NCBI GenBank assembly: GCA_934394815.1
Contig: CAKRRD010000003.1
Coordinates: 30,050-94,049, forward strand
From: an uncultured Acetatifactor sp.
GTDB taxonomy: Bacteria > Bacillota > Clostridia > Lachnospirales > Lachnospiraceae
Direction: 5' to 3'
Length of the DNA stretch: 64,000 nt
This document shows, piece by piece, positions 1-8,959 of this stretch. Position 1 is the stretch's first letter, and every line of letters begins with the position of its first letter. The notes beneath the pieces are model-generated. The model saw nothing but the letters and a program-made list of their open reading frames with translations. It had not been told where the DNA came from and did no database searches. Position numbers and translations under genes: made by a program.

Positions 1-67
1 CGGAATGCATGAAACCCTCCTGTGTACGTCCTGTCATGATGAGTACTGTATCTCTTCCAACAGGCAT
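1..67 (-). CDS. 5' end of an unidentified gene running off the left edge
   Basis: An open minus-strand frame enters from the left edge. In-frame ATG codons lie at 67, 37 and 10. The ATG at 10 has the best ribosome binding site (AGGAGGG four bases upstream). The frame above it, from 67, also reads like protein (MPVGRDTVLIMTGRTQEG). The product is not recognisable from so few residues. A promoter and operator at 99-149 lie just upstream and match the design in front of the molybdenum operon, so the gene is probably under the same control, perhaps a molybdoenzyme or related function. That role is inference only. Confidence 0.45.
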   Translation of the reverse strand, partial: MPVGRDTVLIMTGRTQEGFMHS

Positions 68-98
68 AAGATTTTACCGACTACCCCGAATACTTAAA

Positions 99-149
99 AA
101 GGTATAATGTAAGTGCTTACATTATACCTTCTTGAGAAACTTTCTTCAA
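99..149 (-). promoter_or_regulatory. Promoter with overlapping palindromic operator
   Basis: On the minus strand a -35 TTGAAG (144-149) and a -10 TATAAT (121-126) are separated by 17 bp. The last two bases of the -10 begin an inverted repeat, ATGTAAG-CA-CTTACAT (107-122). The dyad extends to 15-bp arms over 99-130. The same arms sit at the same place relative to the -10 in front of fdhD (9899-9914), which argues for one regulator. The extended dyad could also form an RNA hairpin, but no T-run follows it on this strand. Confidence 0.65.
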
Positions 150-174
150 TTAGATTAATTATTTAACAAACCTG

Positions 175-1119
175 TTATTTTTTTAGCGAAGTACCATTAC
201 CGCATTCGCCGTCTTCTTCCCGTAAGATACGGATTCCGTGAGCCAATGTATCCAGTACTGCCTCCAGGCATTCCTGCACTGCTTTCGGGCTTCCCGGCAG
301 ATTTACGATCAACGTCCGGTTACGGATGACACTGGCAGCTCTGCTTAACATCGCCCGTGGAGTGATCTGCAGACTGTAATAGCGCATTGCCTCCGCGATT
401 CCCGGGGCATTCCTTGTGGCTGCCCGCAGGGTGGCTTCCGGTGTATTGTCTCTCGGTGAGAATCCGGTTCCCCCGGTAGTAAATATTACATCCACATCTT
501 CTTCGTCTGCCAGTCTTATCATCTCACGGTACAATCCGCCTTCGTCATCCGGCAGTACTACACTGCTGACCGTGGTGTAGCCCTGTTTTTCTATGATCTC
601 ACGGAGGACAGGACCGCTCTTATCTTCCCGTTCTCCTCTGCTTCCCTTATCGCTGGCCGTAATGATCCCCGCTCTGAATTTTCTCGTGCTGATCAGTTTC
701 AAAGTATCTCCGACACCGATCTCACCTCCATGCAGTACCCTGGCGAACACGCCCTCTCTGGGCATGATACAGTCTCCCACCATATGGAAGATCTCACATT
801 CCGAATGACACTTTTTGCCGATCTGGGTAATCTCCAGCACCACATCATTACATTTAAAAATACTTCCCACCGGATAAGACTTAAAATCATATCCCTTTAC
901 CAGTAAGTTTTCTCCAAATGCTCCGTCCGCCACCTTCGCGCCTCTTGCCCGGAACTTCTCTACCTCTTCCCAGGATAAGAGACTCACCTGCCTGTGCCAT
1001 CTGCCCGCATGGGCATCCTTCTCCAATCCCCAGTCTTCCAGAAATTTACAGCTGCCGATATTCTGTTTTGCTGTTCCTTTCTTCTCGCTGATACATACTG
1101 CTGCTACTTCTCCTGCCAT
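175..1119 (-). CDS. MOSC domain fused to MogA/MoaB-type molybdopterin adenylyltransferase
   Basis: The protein has 314 residues when started at the ATG at 1119, which gives the family-typical MAGEVAAVCISEKKGT. GTG 1143 and ATG 1128 are alternatives. Residues 1-145 form a MOSC domain, with the Cys-containing motif GKKCHSECEIF and CIMPREGVFARV. Residues 150-305 form a MogA/MoaB domain, with TASDKGSRGE, TTGGTGFSPRDNTPEAT and VNLPGSPKAV. MogA adenylates molybdopterin before metal insertion. MOSC domains bind Mo-cofactor or carry sulfur, so the fusion may join two late cofactor steps. It is the last gene of the cytoplasmic molybdenum operon and starts 62 bp after moaA. Confidence 0.9.
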   Translation of the reverse strand: MAGEVAAVCISEKKGTAKQNIGSCKFLEDWGLEKDAHAGRWHRQVSLLSWEEVEKFRARGAKVADGAFGENLLVKGYDFKSYPVGSIFKCNDVVLEITQIGKKCHSECEIFHMVGDCIMPREGVFARVLHGGEIGVGDTLKLISTRKFRAGIITASDKGSRGEREDKSGPVLREIIEKQGYTTVSSVVLPDDEGGLYREMIRLADEEDVDVIFTTGGTGFSPRDNTPEATLRAATRNAPGIAEAMRYYSLQITPRAMLSRAASVIRNRTLIVNLPGSPKAVQECLEAVLDTLAHGIRILREEDGECGNGTSLKK

Positions 1120-1181
1120 AACTGTCATACCTTTCTGTCTCACCGGTCCGCTCTGTTTCCTGTCCCGGTTCTGTTTTGTAT

Positions 1182-2198
1182 CTATCCGCCGATCTGCACC
1201 ATCTTGCGCTGGTCTTCCGCTCCATCCGCCAGATAGCCGCCAGCCGCCTTTTCTCTGAAATGATGCTCTGACGGTTTTTCCCGGACAGCTGCCAGAATCC
1301 GCTCCCGGATCTCTTCATCGGAAGCTCCGCCCCGCAGCAGCGGCTTCAGTTCCAGTCCCTTATCATAATGCAGACAAAGTTTTAATCTTCCCTCGCAGGT
1401 CAGACGTATCCTGTTGCATTCCCCGCAGAATTTATGGGAAATGGGACTGATAAAGCCGATCCTGCCGGAAAACCCCGGAAAACGGTAATATTCTGCCGGG
1501 CCGGTTTCCATATTCACTTCCTCCGGAATTGCGATTGCCTTTCCAAAGTGCTGCTCCAGTCTGCGTAAAATCTCTTTCGAGGGAATTCCGGTGTATTCCT
1601 TTCCACAGCCGATGGGCATCAGTTCGATAAACCGGACATCCACGGGTCTGTCCGAAGCCAGTGCTGCCATCCCTTCGATATCCTCTCCGTTCATCTCCCT
1701 GCAGGGAACACAGTTTATTTTCACCCGCAGCTGCTGTTCCAGAGCCGCATCTATTGCATGCATCACACTCTCCACACCGGCTGCATTGCCTCCACAGCCA
1801 CCTCCCGTGATATTGCGGAAGCGTCCCGGATCCAGCGTGTCCAGGCTGATGTTTGCCGCCGTAAGTCCCGCCCTGCGATACACTTCGGCCTGTGGAGCAA
1901 ACAGCGTTCCGTTGGTCGTCATGGCAATCTCCTTAATTCCCGGCAGTCCATGAATCTGTTCCACCAGCCACGGCAGATTCTTCCGTACCATGGGTTCTCC
2001 GCCGGTCAGCCGTACTTTACGGATTCCCAGTTGTTCCATAATGCTCACCAGCCGGAAGATTTCCTCCAGTGTCAGTATCTCCTCATGGGCTACCGGCAGG
2101 ATTCCCTGCGGCGGCATACAGTATTTGCAGCGGAGATTGCATTTGTCCGTCACCGATATTCTCAAATAATCAATCGTTCTTCCGAGGCTGTCCCGCAT
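1182..2198 (-). CDS. moaA: GTP 3',8-cyclase MoaA
   Basis: This radical SAM enzyme catalyses the first step of molybdopterin synthesis, cyclising GTP to 3',8-cyclo-GTP. The N-terminal cluster motif CNLRCKYC, the GGEP motif (RLTGGEPMVR) and the C-terminal second cluster (CGECNRIRLTCEGRLKLC) are all present. The protein ends in the typical Gly-Gly needed for activity. The ATG at 2198 gives the usual start MRDSLGRTIDYLRISVTD. A GTG at 2210 is an alternative and lies closer to AAAAGGAAA. It follows modC by about 20 bp. MoaC, its partner enzyme, is further upstream in the same operon. Confidence 0.95.
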   Translation of the reverse strand: MRDSLGRTIDYLRISVTDKCNLRCKYCMPPQGILPVAHEEILTLEEIFRLVSIMEQLGIRKVRLTGGEPMVRKNLPWLVEQIHGLPGIKEIAMTTNGTLFAPQAEVYRRAGLTAANISLDTLDPGRFRNITGGGCGGNAAGVESVMHAIDAALEQQLRVKINCVPCREMNGEDIEGMAALASDRPVDVRFIELMPIGCGKEYTGIPSKEILRRLEQHFGKAIAIPEEVNMETGPAEYYRFPGFSGRIGFISPISHKFCGECNRIRLTCEGRLKLCLHYDKGLELKPLLRGGASDEEIRERILAAVREKPSEHHFREKAAGGYLADGAEDQRKMVQIGG

Positions 2199-2217
2199 TT
2201 CACATTCCACTTTCCTT

Positions 2218-3261
2218 TTATTTTTCCAGCCATATGATCTGCTCTGTGGGCATTTTCAAATACAGCGTTTCGGTATCTTTCAGTTCCTGCCATCTGTCCT
2301 TCGGCAGTTCATAGGTCAACACCTCTCTCGCTCGTTCCCCGGTCCGGTTACTGTTGCAGAACAGAACCACCGTGGAAAACGTATCCTCGATCACCCGCAG
2401 GATCCGGCACTCCAGCACATTCGTCTCTTCCATGGCCGGAACGACCTGAAAATAATGCGCCCGGAATGCCGCATATTTATATGTTTTCCCCTCAGCCGGT
2501 GCCTGCAGGCAGATTCCCCAGTCCGCTGCTGTCATTCTGCCATCCGGCTCTGCCCGAAGCTCTGAGACATTTTTGCATCCGGTCAGAAGGGTTGCCGCCA
2601 GCGAAGCCGGGTTCTTAAAAAGTTCCTCTTTGGGCTGGACATCCAGAATCTGTCCCTCTTCCATGACCGCAATGCGATCCGTCATGCGGTAGGCTTCATT
2701 CCGGTCATGGGATACAAACAATACCGTCTTTCCATACTCATCCATGACCTTCATCAGTTCCCGTTCCATCTGCATCTTCAGATAATTGTCCAGTGCCGCA
2801 AAAGGTTCATCCAGCATCAGTATCTCCGGTTCCCCGGCCAACATCCTTGCCATGGCGGTACGCTGCTTCTGCCCTCCGGAAAGCTGTGACGGATACAGTT
2901 CCTCCCTGCCTTCCAGAAAGAAACGCTTTGCATATTCCGCCGCTTTCCTGCGGTCACCTGCACCGCACATAATATTCTGCAACACTGTCATATTCGGGAA
3001 AAGGGCATAATCCTGAAACAGATAACCTACCTTCCGCTTCTGTACCGGCAGATGGATCCGTCTCTCCGAATCAAAAAACACTTTATTATCCAGACGGATC
3101 ACACCTTTATCCGGCTTTTCAATTCCTGCAATACATTTTAAAGTCATGCTCTTGCCGCAGCCAGAGGCCCCAAGCAGTCCCATCACTTCTTTTTCAGCGG
3201 TAAACTTTACTTTCAACAGAAAATCCCCGCATTTTTTTTCAATGTCCACGTACAAAGCCAT
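2218..3261 (-). CDS. modC: Molybdate ABC transporter ATPase ModC
   Basis: ATPase subunit of the molybdate importer. It has Walker A GASGCGKS (residues 31-38), signature LSGGQKQR and Walker B ILMLDEP, with a roughly 120-residue C-terminal regulatory region. The ATG at 3261 is preferred, giving MALYVDIEKK with GGTGGA seven bases upstream. A GTG at 3273 is also in frame. It overlaps the end of modB by 23 bp, which suggests translational coupling. With ModA and ModB it brings molybdate (possibly tungstate) in for the cofactor enzymes of the same operon. Metal specificity cannot be read from sequence. Confidence 0.93.
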   Translation of the reverse strand: MALYVDIEKKCGDFLLKVKFTAEKEVMGLLGASGCGKSMTLKCIAGIEKPDKGVIRLDNKVFFDSERRIHLPVQKRKVGYLFQDYALFPNMTVLQNIMCGAGDRRKAAEYAKRFFLEGREELYPSQLSGGQKQRTAMARMLAGEPEILMLDEPFAALDNYLKMQMERELMKVMDEYGKTVLFVSHDRNEAYRMTDRIAVMEEGQILDVQPKEELFKNPASLAATLLTGCKNVSELRAEPDGRMTAADWGICLQAPAEGKTYKYAAFRAHYFQVVPAMEETNVLECRILRVIEDTFSTVVLFCNSNRTGERAREVLTYELPKDRWQELKDTETLYLKMPTEQIIWLEK

Positions 3262-3931
3262 TACCTTTTCCACCGCCTTTCCTTTCCTGGTATCCCATCC
3301 AGTAATTCATCAGAAAGATCGTGAAGAAAGAAATTCCCATGATAATAGCTACCCAGTAATAAGCAAGGCTTCTGTCACCGCTCTGCACTGCCGTGTAGAT
3401 TGCTACCGACATGGTCTGTGTTCTGCCGGGAATATTTCCGGCTAACATGATCGTTGCACCGAATTCCCCCAGGGCTCTGGCAAATGCCAGAATCGTGGCA
3501 GCCGCCACACCGGGCCATGCCGCCGGAAGCAGAATCCTGAAAAATATCTTTATTTCCGACATTCCCAGCGTCCGTGCAGCATAAATCAGATTCACATCTA
3601 CCTGCTCCAGAGCGCCGCGGGCTGTCCGGTACATGATGGGAAAAGATACCACCACTGCCGCGATCACCGCCCCCTGCCAGGTGAACAGCACACTGATTCC
3701 CATCTTTAAGAGCAGCCCGCCTAACAGACTGTTTTTCCCGAAGATGATCAACAGGAAAAATCCAACTACCGTAGGAGGCAATACCATCGGCAGAGAGAAA
3801 ATGCCGTCAATCAGTGCCTTGCCCGCTCTTAAGGAGATGACCAGCCTTGCAGAAAGCAGACCTAAAAAAAACGTAAACACCGTCGCACATACCGCGACCT
3901 TCAGGGAGATCCATAAGGGTGAAAAATCCAT
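3239..3931 (-). CDS. modB: Molybdate ABC transporter permease ModB
   Basis: Integral membrane permease of 230 residues with about five to six hydrophobic helices. The ATPase-contact EAA-type loop reads ALGEFGATIMLAGNIPG, typical of ModB and CysT/W-like permeases. The start ATG at 3931 follows AGGAGCGGAA. The gene begins 8 bp after modA and its end overlaps modC, so modABC is one contiguous cassette inserted between moaC and moaA. Length agrees with the family. Confidence 0.93.
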   Translation of the reverse strand: MDFSPLWISLKVAVCATVFTFFLGLLSARLVISLRAGKALIDGIFSLPMVLPPTVVGFFLLIIFGKNSLLGGLLLKMGISVLFTWQGAVIAAVVVSFPIMYRTARGALEQVDVNLIYAARTLGMSEIKIFFRILLPAAWPGVAAATILAFARALGEFGATIMLAGNIPGRTQTMSVAIYTAVQSGDRSLAYYWVAIIMGISFFTIFLMNYWMGYQERKGGGKGNGFVRGH

Positions 3932-3939
3932 TTCCGCTC

Positions 3940-4815
3940 CTATTCTGCCGCAGAGAATCCGTAGCCTTCAAATTTCTGCATGGCATGATCGGTCTGGAGA
4001 TATGAAAGGAACTCTGCTGCCGCATCTGCGTGTTCGCTGGCCTTCACGATTCCCACCGGATAGATCACCCTTTTGCAGGAGCCTTCAGGGGCTTCACAGA
4101 TAATCTTAATCTTCTCACCTACATATGCATCCGTGGCATATACCACACCGCAGTCCACCGCACCAGTCTCCACCCAGGAAAGTACCGTGCGGACATCAGA
4201 ACCATAGTTTGCCTTCTCCTTCACTGTATCCAGAATTCCCAGAGCGGTGAAAATCTCCTCGGAGTACTGTCCTACCGGTACACTGCCCGGCTCGCCAAGA
4301 CCGATCATACTGACTTTATCCGTTGCCACATCCTCAAAAGAAGTAATGTCCTTATCACTGTCTTCCGGAACGATCAGAACCACTTTATTCTCCAGCAGAT
4401 TCACAATAGAATCCGAATCCATCAGTCCCTCTTCGTCCAGTGCAGTCATCTGTTTGGTCGCTGCGGAGAAAAACAGATCGGCCGGAGCGCCTTCCTCGAT
4501 CTGTGTCTGCAGTGCTCCGGAAGCTCCGTAAGAAAAGTTCAGCGTTACATTCGGATGTGCCGCTTCATACTCTGCCTTGATCTCGTTGCATACATCCGTC
4601 AGGGAAGCTGCCGCTAAAATCGTCAGTTCCACAGTTTCACCGTTCTCCGTATCCTGCGCCGTGCTGCCTGTTTCCACATCTGCCTGAGTATTTGTTTCGG
4701 AAGCAGCCGACCCGGTATCTGCTGTATTCTTCGTTTCAGATCCACATCCCGTAAGCAGCACTGCTGCCAGAATCGTTGCCATTACAAAACTCATTTTTTT
4801 ATTATCTTTTTTCAT
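3940..4815 (-). CDS. modA: Molybdate-binding lipoprotein ModA
   Basis: Extracellular solute-binding lipoprotein of the molybdate transporter. The start at 4815 gives MKKDNKKMSF followed by a hydrophobic stretch and the lipobox LLTGC, so it should be anchored to the outer face of the membrane. A Thr/Ser/Glu-rich linker follows, then the ModA fold with LTILAAASLTDV, YGASGALQTQIEEGAPADLFFSA (split here only by motif) and GSVPVGQYS, which are oxyanion-binding segments. A longer reading frame upstream runs into moaC and is not used. Only one base separates it from the moaC stop, so the genes are tightly coupled. Confidence 0.93.
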   Translation of the reverse strand: MKKDNKKMSFVMATILAAVLLTGCGSETKNTADTGSAASETNTQADVETGSTAQDTENGETVELTILAAASLTDVCNEIKAEYEAAHPNVTLNFSYGASGALQTQIEEGAPADLFFSAATKQMTALDEEGLMDSDSIVNLLENKVVLIVPEDSDKDITSFEDVATDKVSMIGLGEPGSVPVGQYSEEIFTALGILDTVKEKANYGSDVRTVLSWVETGAVDCGVVYATDAYVGEKIKIICEAPEGSCKRVIYPVGIVKASEHADAAAEFLSYLQTDHAMQKFEGYGFSAAE

Positions 4816-4816
4816 T

Positions 4817-5296
4817 TTATTCTGTTCTTTGAAAATGCCCACTCTTGCCGCCCATCTTTTCCTCCAGACGGATCTCTCCCATTTCCATGCTGCGGTCCAT
4901 GGCCTTACACATATCATAGATGGTAAGCAGTGCCACATTCACCCCGGTCAGCGCCTCCATCTCCACCCCGGTCCTTCCGGACAATTTTGCCGTACAAAAA
5001 CACCGGATTGTGCTGGTTTCCTCTTCCATGGCAAAATCTATGGTGACCTTTGTCAGCATCAGCGGATGACACAGAGGGATCAGTTCCCAGGTACGTTTGG
5101 CCGCCATAATTCCGGCGATCCGCGCCGTTCCCAGAACATCTCCCTTTTTCGCCGTACCGTTTTTCACCGCATCAAATACCTCTCGGCTCACCCGGATACA
5201 GCCGCTGGCGACAGCACATCTTTCTGTAATATCCTTGTCCGTTACATCTACCATGATAGCATTTCCCTGTGCATCAAAATGGGTAAAACCTGACAT
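4817..5296 (-). CDS. moaC: Cyclic pyranopterin monophosphate synthase MoaC
   Basis: MoaC converts 3',8-cyclo-GTP from MoaA to cyclic pyranopterin monophosphate. The 159-residue protein shows [15 protein letters not shown] at the N terminus, [19 protein letters not shown], the signature LIPLCHPL and [10 protein letters not shown] with MCKAMD, all conserved active-site regions. The ATG at 5296 has AAAGG at good spacing; the ATG at 5302 is slightly too close to it. It is the fifth gene of the operon and abuts modA. Confidence 0.95.
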   Translation of the reverse strand: MSGFTHFDAQGNAIMVDVTDKDITERCAVASGCIRVSREVFDAVKNGTAKKGDVLGTARIAGIMAAKRTWELIPLCHPLMLTKVTIDFAMEEETSTIRCFCTAKLSGRTGVEMEALTGVNVALLTIYDMCKAMDRSMEMGEIRLEEKMGGKSGHFQRTE

Positions 5297-5378
5297 TTTC
5301 ATTTCCTTTCTGTTATCAATCCTATAATATCACAAATTGCTTTTTGAGCCTCTTGCCCTGATATCGTCCTGTGTGTAA

Positions 5379-6395
5379 CTATTTTCCAAAACCGCAGTTC
5401 GGGAAATGGCACACTTCGCAGTTCAGGCACAAACCGCCTTCCCCGTAGCTGTCCAGATCGGCCTTCGTCAGCCGTTCTCCGGCCAGCACTCTCGGCAATA
5501 CCAGATCGAATACCGTGCGTCCTGCATACATAACGCATCCCGGCAGTCCCAGCACGGGCACCTCTCCCAGATAAGCTAACAGGAACATGGCTCCCGGAAG
5601 TACCGGTGCTCCATAGGACACCACCTCCGCTCCCGTAGCTTTGATAGCTCCCGGTGTCCTGTCATCCGGATCCACACTCATGCCGCCGGTACACAACACC
5701 ATATCCGCGCCCCGGGAAATAAAATCCCGAATGGCTGCTGTAATCTCTTCCTGACAGTCATCCAGAATTACCTGTCCTAAGACTTCCGTATCATACGCTG
5801 CCAGTTTTGCACGGACCGCCGGTCCGAAAGCATCCCGGATCCGGCCCTTAAATACTTCGCTGCCGGTAGTCACGATCCCTGCTTTTCTGTGAGACATAGG
5901 CAGGATCTTAAGAAGCGGTTCCCCGCCGGCTGCTTCCTTTGCCCGGTTCATTTTTTCCTCTTCGATCACCAGAGGGATAATCCGGGCAGCCGCCAGCTTA
6001 TCTCCTGCTTTCACCGGGAAATTTCCATGAATGGTGGCAATCATCATCTCTCCCAGTCCATTCACTGCCCGCAGCTTTTCGGAATTGATCTTGAGCAGGC
6101 CGTCTGCTGCCGCCCGGATCTCGATCTTGCCTTCCTTCGGTTCACTGGCGGTCATATTTTCGTTGATGCACAGATCCCGTAAAATGGCCGCTGCCTCATC
6201 CTCGTGCAGGATACCCTCCTTTTTCTCCCACACATAGAGATGTTCCTTTCCCACAGACAACAGTACCGGAATGTCCTCCTCTGTGACGATATGTCCCTTA
6301 CGGAACACTGCGTCCTTCACCACTCCCGGAATGATCTGGGTAATATCATGACAAAGCACCTGTCCCACCGCATCTTCTGTTCTGATCAGTTTCAT
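5379..6395 (-). CDS. Molybdopterin-binding (MoeA/MoaB-like) protein with Cys-rich C-terminal tail
   Basis: About 338 residues from the ATG at 6395 (MKLIRTEDAVGQ), which has GGAG six bases upstream. The C-terminal half holds a MoCF-binding fold: GIVTTGSEVF, LCTGGMSVDPDDRTPGAIK and LPGCVMYAGRTVFDLVLPRVLAGE. The N-terminal half carries HDITQIIPG and resembles this family rather than true MoeA. The last residues form CLNCEVCHFPNCGFGK, four cysteines in CxxCxxCxxxxC spacing that could bind an Fe-S cluster or zinc. A true moeA is two genes upstream, so this is a second MoCF protein, perhaps a carrier or chaperone. Its exact reaction is not known to me. Confidence 0.85.
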   Translation of the reverse strand: MKLIRTEDAVGQVLCHDITQIIPGVVKDAVFRKGHIVTEEDIPVLLSVGKEHLYVWEKKEGILHEDEAAAILRDLCINENMTASEPKEGKIEIRAAADGLLKINSEKLRAVNGLGEMMIATIHGNFPVKAGDKLAAARIIPLVIEEEKMNRAKEAAGGEPLLKILPMSHRKAGIVTTGSEVFKGRIRDAFGPAVRAKLAAYDTEVLGQVILDDCQEEITAAIRDFISRGADMVLCTGGMSVDPDDRTPGAIKATGAEVVSYGAPVLPGAMFLLAYLGEVPVLGLPGCVMYAGRTVFDLVLPRVLAGERLTKADLDSYGEGGLCLNCEVCHFPNCGFGK

Positions 6396-6434
6396 CGTAA
6401 TCTCCATTCCACAAGCACTTCTGCTCCGGGAGGT

Positions 6435-7523
6435 TTACGATTCCGCCGCTCTCCCGCTAATGCCGAAGTAACTTAAAATACAGGAATATATTCCTGCCAC
6501 ATCATTTATATCATATCTGGGACACTTCACACTATCCTGTGGCACCACATCCGTAGCCAATGCGATCAGATGCTCCGTGGCACATACCGGGTGATCGGAG
6601 ACTGCTCTCCGCACCACCTCTATTCTGGGGTAGTCGGAATGTTTCATTCCTTCCAGGATCAGAACATCCACATCTTTGCAGGCAGCTATCATATCCTCTG
6701 CCGTCACCTTTCCCTTACGGTTTACAGAAGACTGTGTGCCGGAATAAATAGCACTTATCTCTGCTCCCGCTGCCGCAAAACGGTACGTGTCCGTTCCTTC
6801 CCGATCCATAGCATACTCATGTCCGTCGTGCTTGATCACACCTACACGATATCCGTCCCGGATAAACTCATTGATCAGCTTAATGATGAGTCCTGTCTTG
6901 CCGCTGTCCTTGATTCCGCTGACACAGAATACAAGCGGCAGGCTTAACCTTTCGTACTCTTCTCTGGTGTTAATATTGCGCAGCTGCTTTTTGTCAAAGC
7001 AGCTGCTCTCCAGACGAATATATTTCGTCCGCACTCTGCGCAGGATCTGCATCAGACGATACTGTCCCTGTCCGATCAGTTCCTCGATCACCGGCAGAAC
7101 TTTTTTGGAATATACGGCACACAGGGGATGAATATGATCCTCGTCCACCATGCAATAGCAGTCATAATCCGAGGAAATAAATTCTGCCATATACCGCACC
7201 AGGCTGCCCGTAATAAACGGCATGTCCCCCGCACAGATAAAAACATAGTCACAGGACGTGTGGATCAGGACCTGACGGATTCCCTCCATCGGACCGATCT
7301 TGCGGTTTTCATCAAAGACGATGGGAAGTCCCAGTTCTTCATATTCCCCCGGCAGGGCTGCAGAAATACAGGGCTTCTCATCGAACCCCTGCAGTTCTTC
7401 ACAGATTCTGTCCAAAAATCTGCGGTTCTGATATTCCATTAAGACCTTGTTCTGTCCCATCCGGCTGCTCTTGCCGCCGGCCAGGACAGCCGTACCAAGG
7501 GTGAATTTCCGCACGTCCTGCAT
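6435..7523 (-). CDS. MobA-MobB fusion, molybdenum cofactor guanylyltransferase and GTP-binding protein
   Basis: Residues 1-205 are a MobA nucleotidyltransferase with LAGGKSSRMGQNK, which attaches GMP (or another nucleotide) to Mo-molybdopterin. Residues 210-360 are MobB, a P-loop protein with SGIKDSGKT and VIKHDGHEY. Fusing the two is a known arrangement. The ATG at 7523 with GGGAGGG upstream is chosen. The frame extends further upstream through the repeat element at 7536-7743, but that part is not protein-like. It supplies the dinucleotide cofactor needed by formate dehydrogenase-type enzymes, matching fdhD in the operon. Confidence 0.92.
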   Translation of the reverse strand: MQDVRKFTLGTAVLAGGKSSRMGQNKVLMEYQNRRFLDRICEELQGFDEKPCISAALPGEYEELGLPIVFDENRKIGPMEGIRQVLIHTSCDYVFICAGDMPFITGSLVRYMAEFISSDYDCYCMVDEDHIHPLCAVYSKKVLPVIEELIGQGQYRLMQILRRVRTKYIRLESSCFDKKQLRNINTREEYERLSLPLVFCVSGIKDSGKTGLIIKLINEFIRDGYRVGVIKHDGHEYAMDREGTDTYRFAAAGAEISAIYSGTQSSVNRKGKVTAEDMIAACKDVDVLILEGMKHSDYPRIEVVRRAVSDHPVCATEHLIALATDVVPQDSVKCPRYDINDVAGIYSCILSYFGISGRAAES

Positions 7524-7535
7524 TTTTCCGTTTCC

Positions 7536-7743
7536 CTCCCGTGCAAACATGTCGAAACTATTTGTCTTGTAGTTGTCTTTAATGATACCATAAGGATTGC
7601 TCCGTGCAAGCACTCCCGCAATCCTTAACGCTATTCGCATATCGTATAGCTTTCGCTATACTTTTATGCTCATATCGTTCAGGTCACCAAGACAGATAGT
7701 TTCTCCCGTGCAAGCACGTCGAAACTATTTGTCTTGTGACCTT
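7536..7743. repeat. Hairpin repeat element with a partial second copy
   Basis: Between moeA and mobAB lies a long imperfect inverted repeat (about 7680-7743) with arms around AGGTCACCAAGACAGATAGT and its complement, and an inner CGTGC-AA-GCACG hairpin. A partial copy of the right half (CCCGTGCAA...GAAACTATTTGTCTTGT) lies at about 7538-7573. A perfect TATAGC-TTTC-GCTATA hairpin lies between them. No T-run makes it a standard terminator. It looks like an intergenic repeat that may alter mRNA stability or translation between the two genes. Confidence 0.6.
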
Positions 7744-7747
7744 AGTA

Positions 7748-8947
7748 TCATTTAAAATACCGGATCCTGACCTCGTCTCCCGGATGCAGTTCCCGTCCCG
7801 GTTCTATATCAATAAAGCAATTACAATCTCTCATATTCGAAAGCACCGATGACGCATGCACTGCTGTGGGCAATGCCACCCTGCCGTTCTCCGCATATGC
7901 CCGGACAAAACGTCTGAGCCTGTTTACCTTCGGATAAGGGTCAGAAAGCACAGCGTGCTCTCTCCGCACTTTCAGAGATGCATCCTGTGTAAAATACGCT
8001 GCCAGTTCCCAGAAATAATATTCAAAATTGGCATACGCCGCATAGGGATTTCCCGACAGGCTTAAGATGACTTTGCCCTCCAGCACACTTCCGATGGTCG
8101 GCGTTCCCGGCTGGATATTGGCATGGGAAAATATTTTTTTTGCACCGAGTTCTTCCAGCACCTCCGGCAGCAGATCCTTTTTCCCCACGGATACACCGCC
8201 GGTGGTGATCACAATATCCGCCCTGTCCAACGCCTTCTGTAACTGTTTTTTTAATATCTCTTTATCATCTTTGCAGATTTCCGTGAAAGGCACCTGTATT
8301 CCCTGTCTTTCCATGGAAGCCCGCAGCATATAAGCGATACTGTTATATATTTTTCCGGGCAAAAGCGGTGCCCCCGGTGCCACCAGTTCCGAACCGGTGG
8401 ATAAAATACTGCACTTTATTTTCTCGCAGACCGGCACCCTGTGGATTCCGAGACTTGCCAAAAGCCCGATATGCAGTGCCGTCAGATGCGACTCTTTCGC
8501 AAGGACCTGCTGCCCTTCACGAATGTCCTCTCCCACACAGCAGTAATTCGTTCCTGTGGTAATGCTCCGGTAGATTCGTACCGTATCTTCGCCATAATCG
8601 GTGTCCTCCTGTCTGATCACCGCATCATATCCTTCCGGCACATAGGAACCGGTCATCACCCGTACCGCACAGCCCTTTCGACAGGGAAGCTGCACATAAT
8701 CGCCAGCAAACAGTTCTCCCACGACCTGTAAAATTACCGGATGTTCCCTGTCTGCACCCGGCGTATCCTCCGCCCGCACGGCATAACCATCCATGGCAGA
8801 TTTCGGATAGGGCGGGATCATCATCTCCGCACAGATATCTTCACTGAGAATGCGGTCACAGGCATCCGCAAGTGCCACATATTCCGTCTGATTCTTTGGA
8901 TGTATTTCTGCCAGTAACAATTCCAGACATTCTTCCAGTTCTTTCAT
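7748..8947 (-). CDS. moeA: Molybdopterin molybdenumtransferase MoeA
   Basis: MoeA inserts molybdate into adenylated molybdopterin. The 399-residue protein has the domain signature SAMDGYAVRAEDT near residue 50, the MoCF motif ITTGGVSVGKKDLL, SLSGNPYAAYANFEYY and a C-terminal MoeA domain IV ending GDEVRIRY. Length is normal. The ATG at 8947 has GGAGTC upstream. It starts 12 bp after fdhD. A repeat element separates it from mobAB, so expression of the downstream genes could be modulated there. Confidence 0.95.
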   Translation of the reverse strand: MKELEECLELLLAEIHPKNQTEYVALADACDRILSEDICAEMMIPPYPKSAMDGYAVRAEDTPGADREHPVILQVVGELFAGDYVQLPCRKGCAVRVMTGSYVPEGYDAVIRQEDTDYGEDTVRIYRSITTGTNYCCVGEDIREGQQVLAKESHLTALHIGLLASLGIHRVPVCEKIKCSILSTGSELVAPGAPLLPGKIYNSIAYMLRASMERQGIQVPFTEICKDDKEILKKQLQKALDRADIVITTGGVSVGKKDLLPEVLEELGAKKIFSHANIQPGTPTIGSVLEGKVILSLSGNPYAAYANFEYYFWELAAYFTQDASLKVRREHAVLSDPYPKVNRLRRFVRAYAENGRVALPTAVHASSVLSNMRDCNCFIDIEPGRELHPGDEVRIRYFK

Positions 8948-8959
8948 GCATGACTCCTC

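Noticed and set aside
4816-4938. Extended N terminus for ModA inside moaC
   Set aside because: A clear lipoprotein signal begins at 4815; the upstream residues are moaC in another frame.
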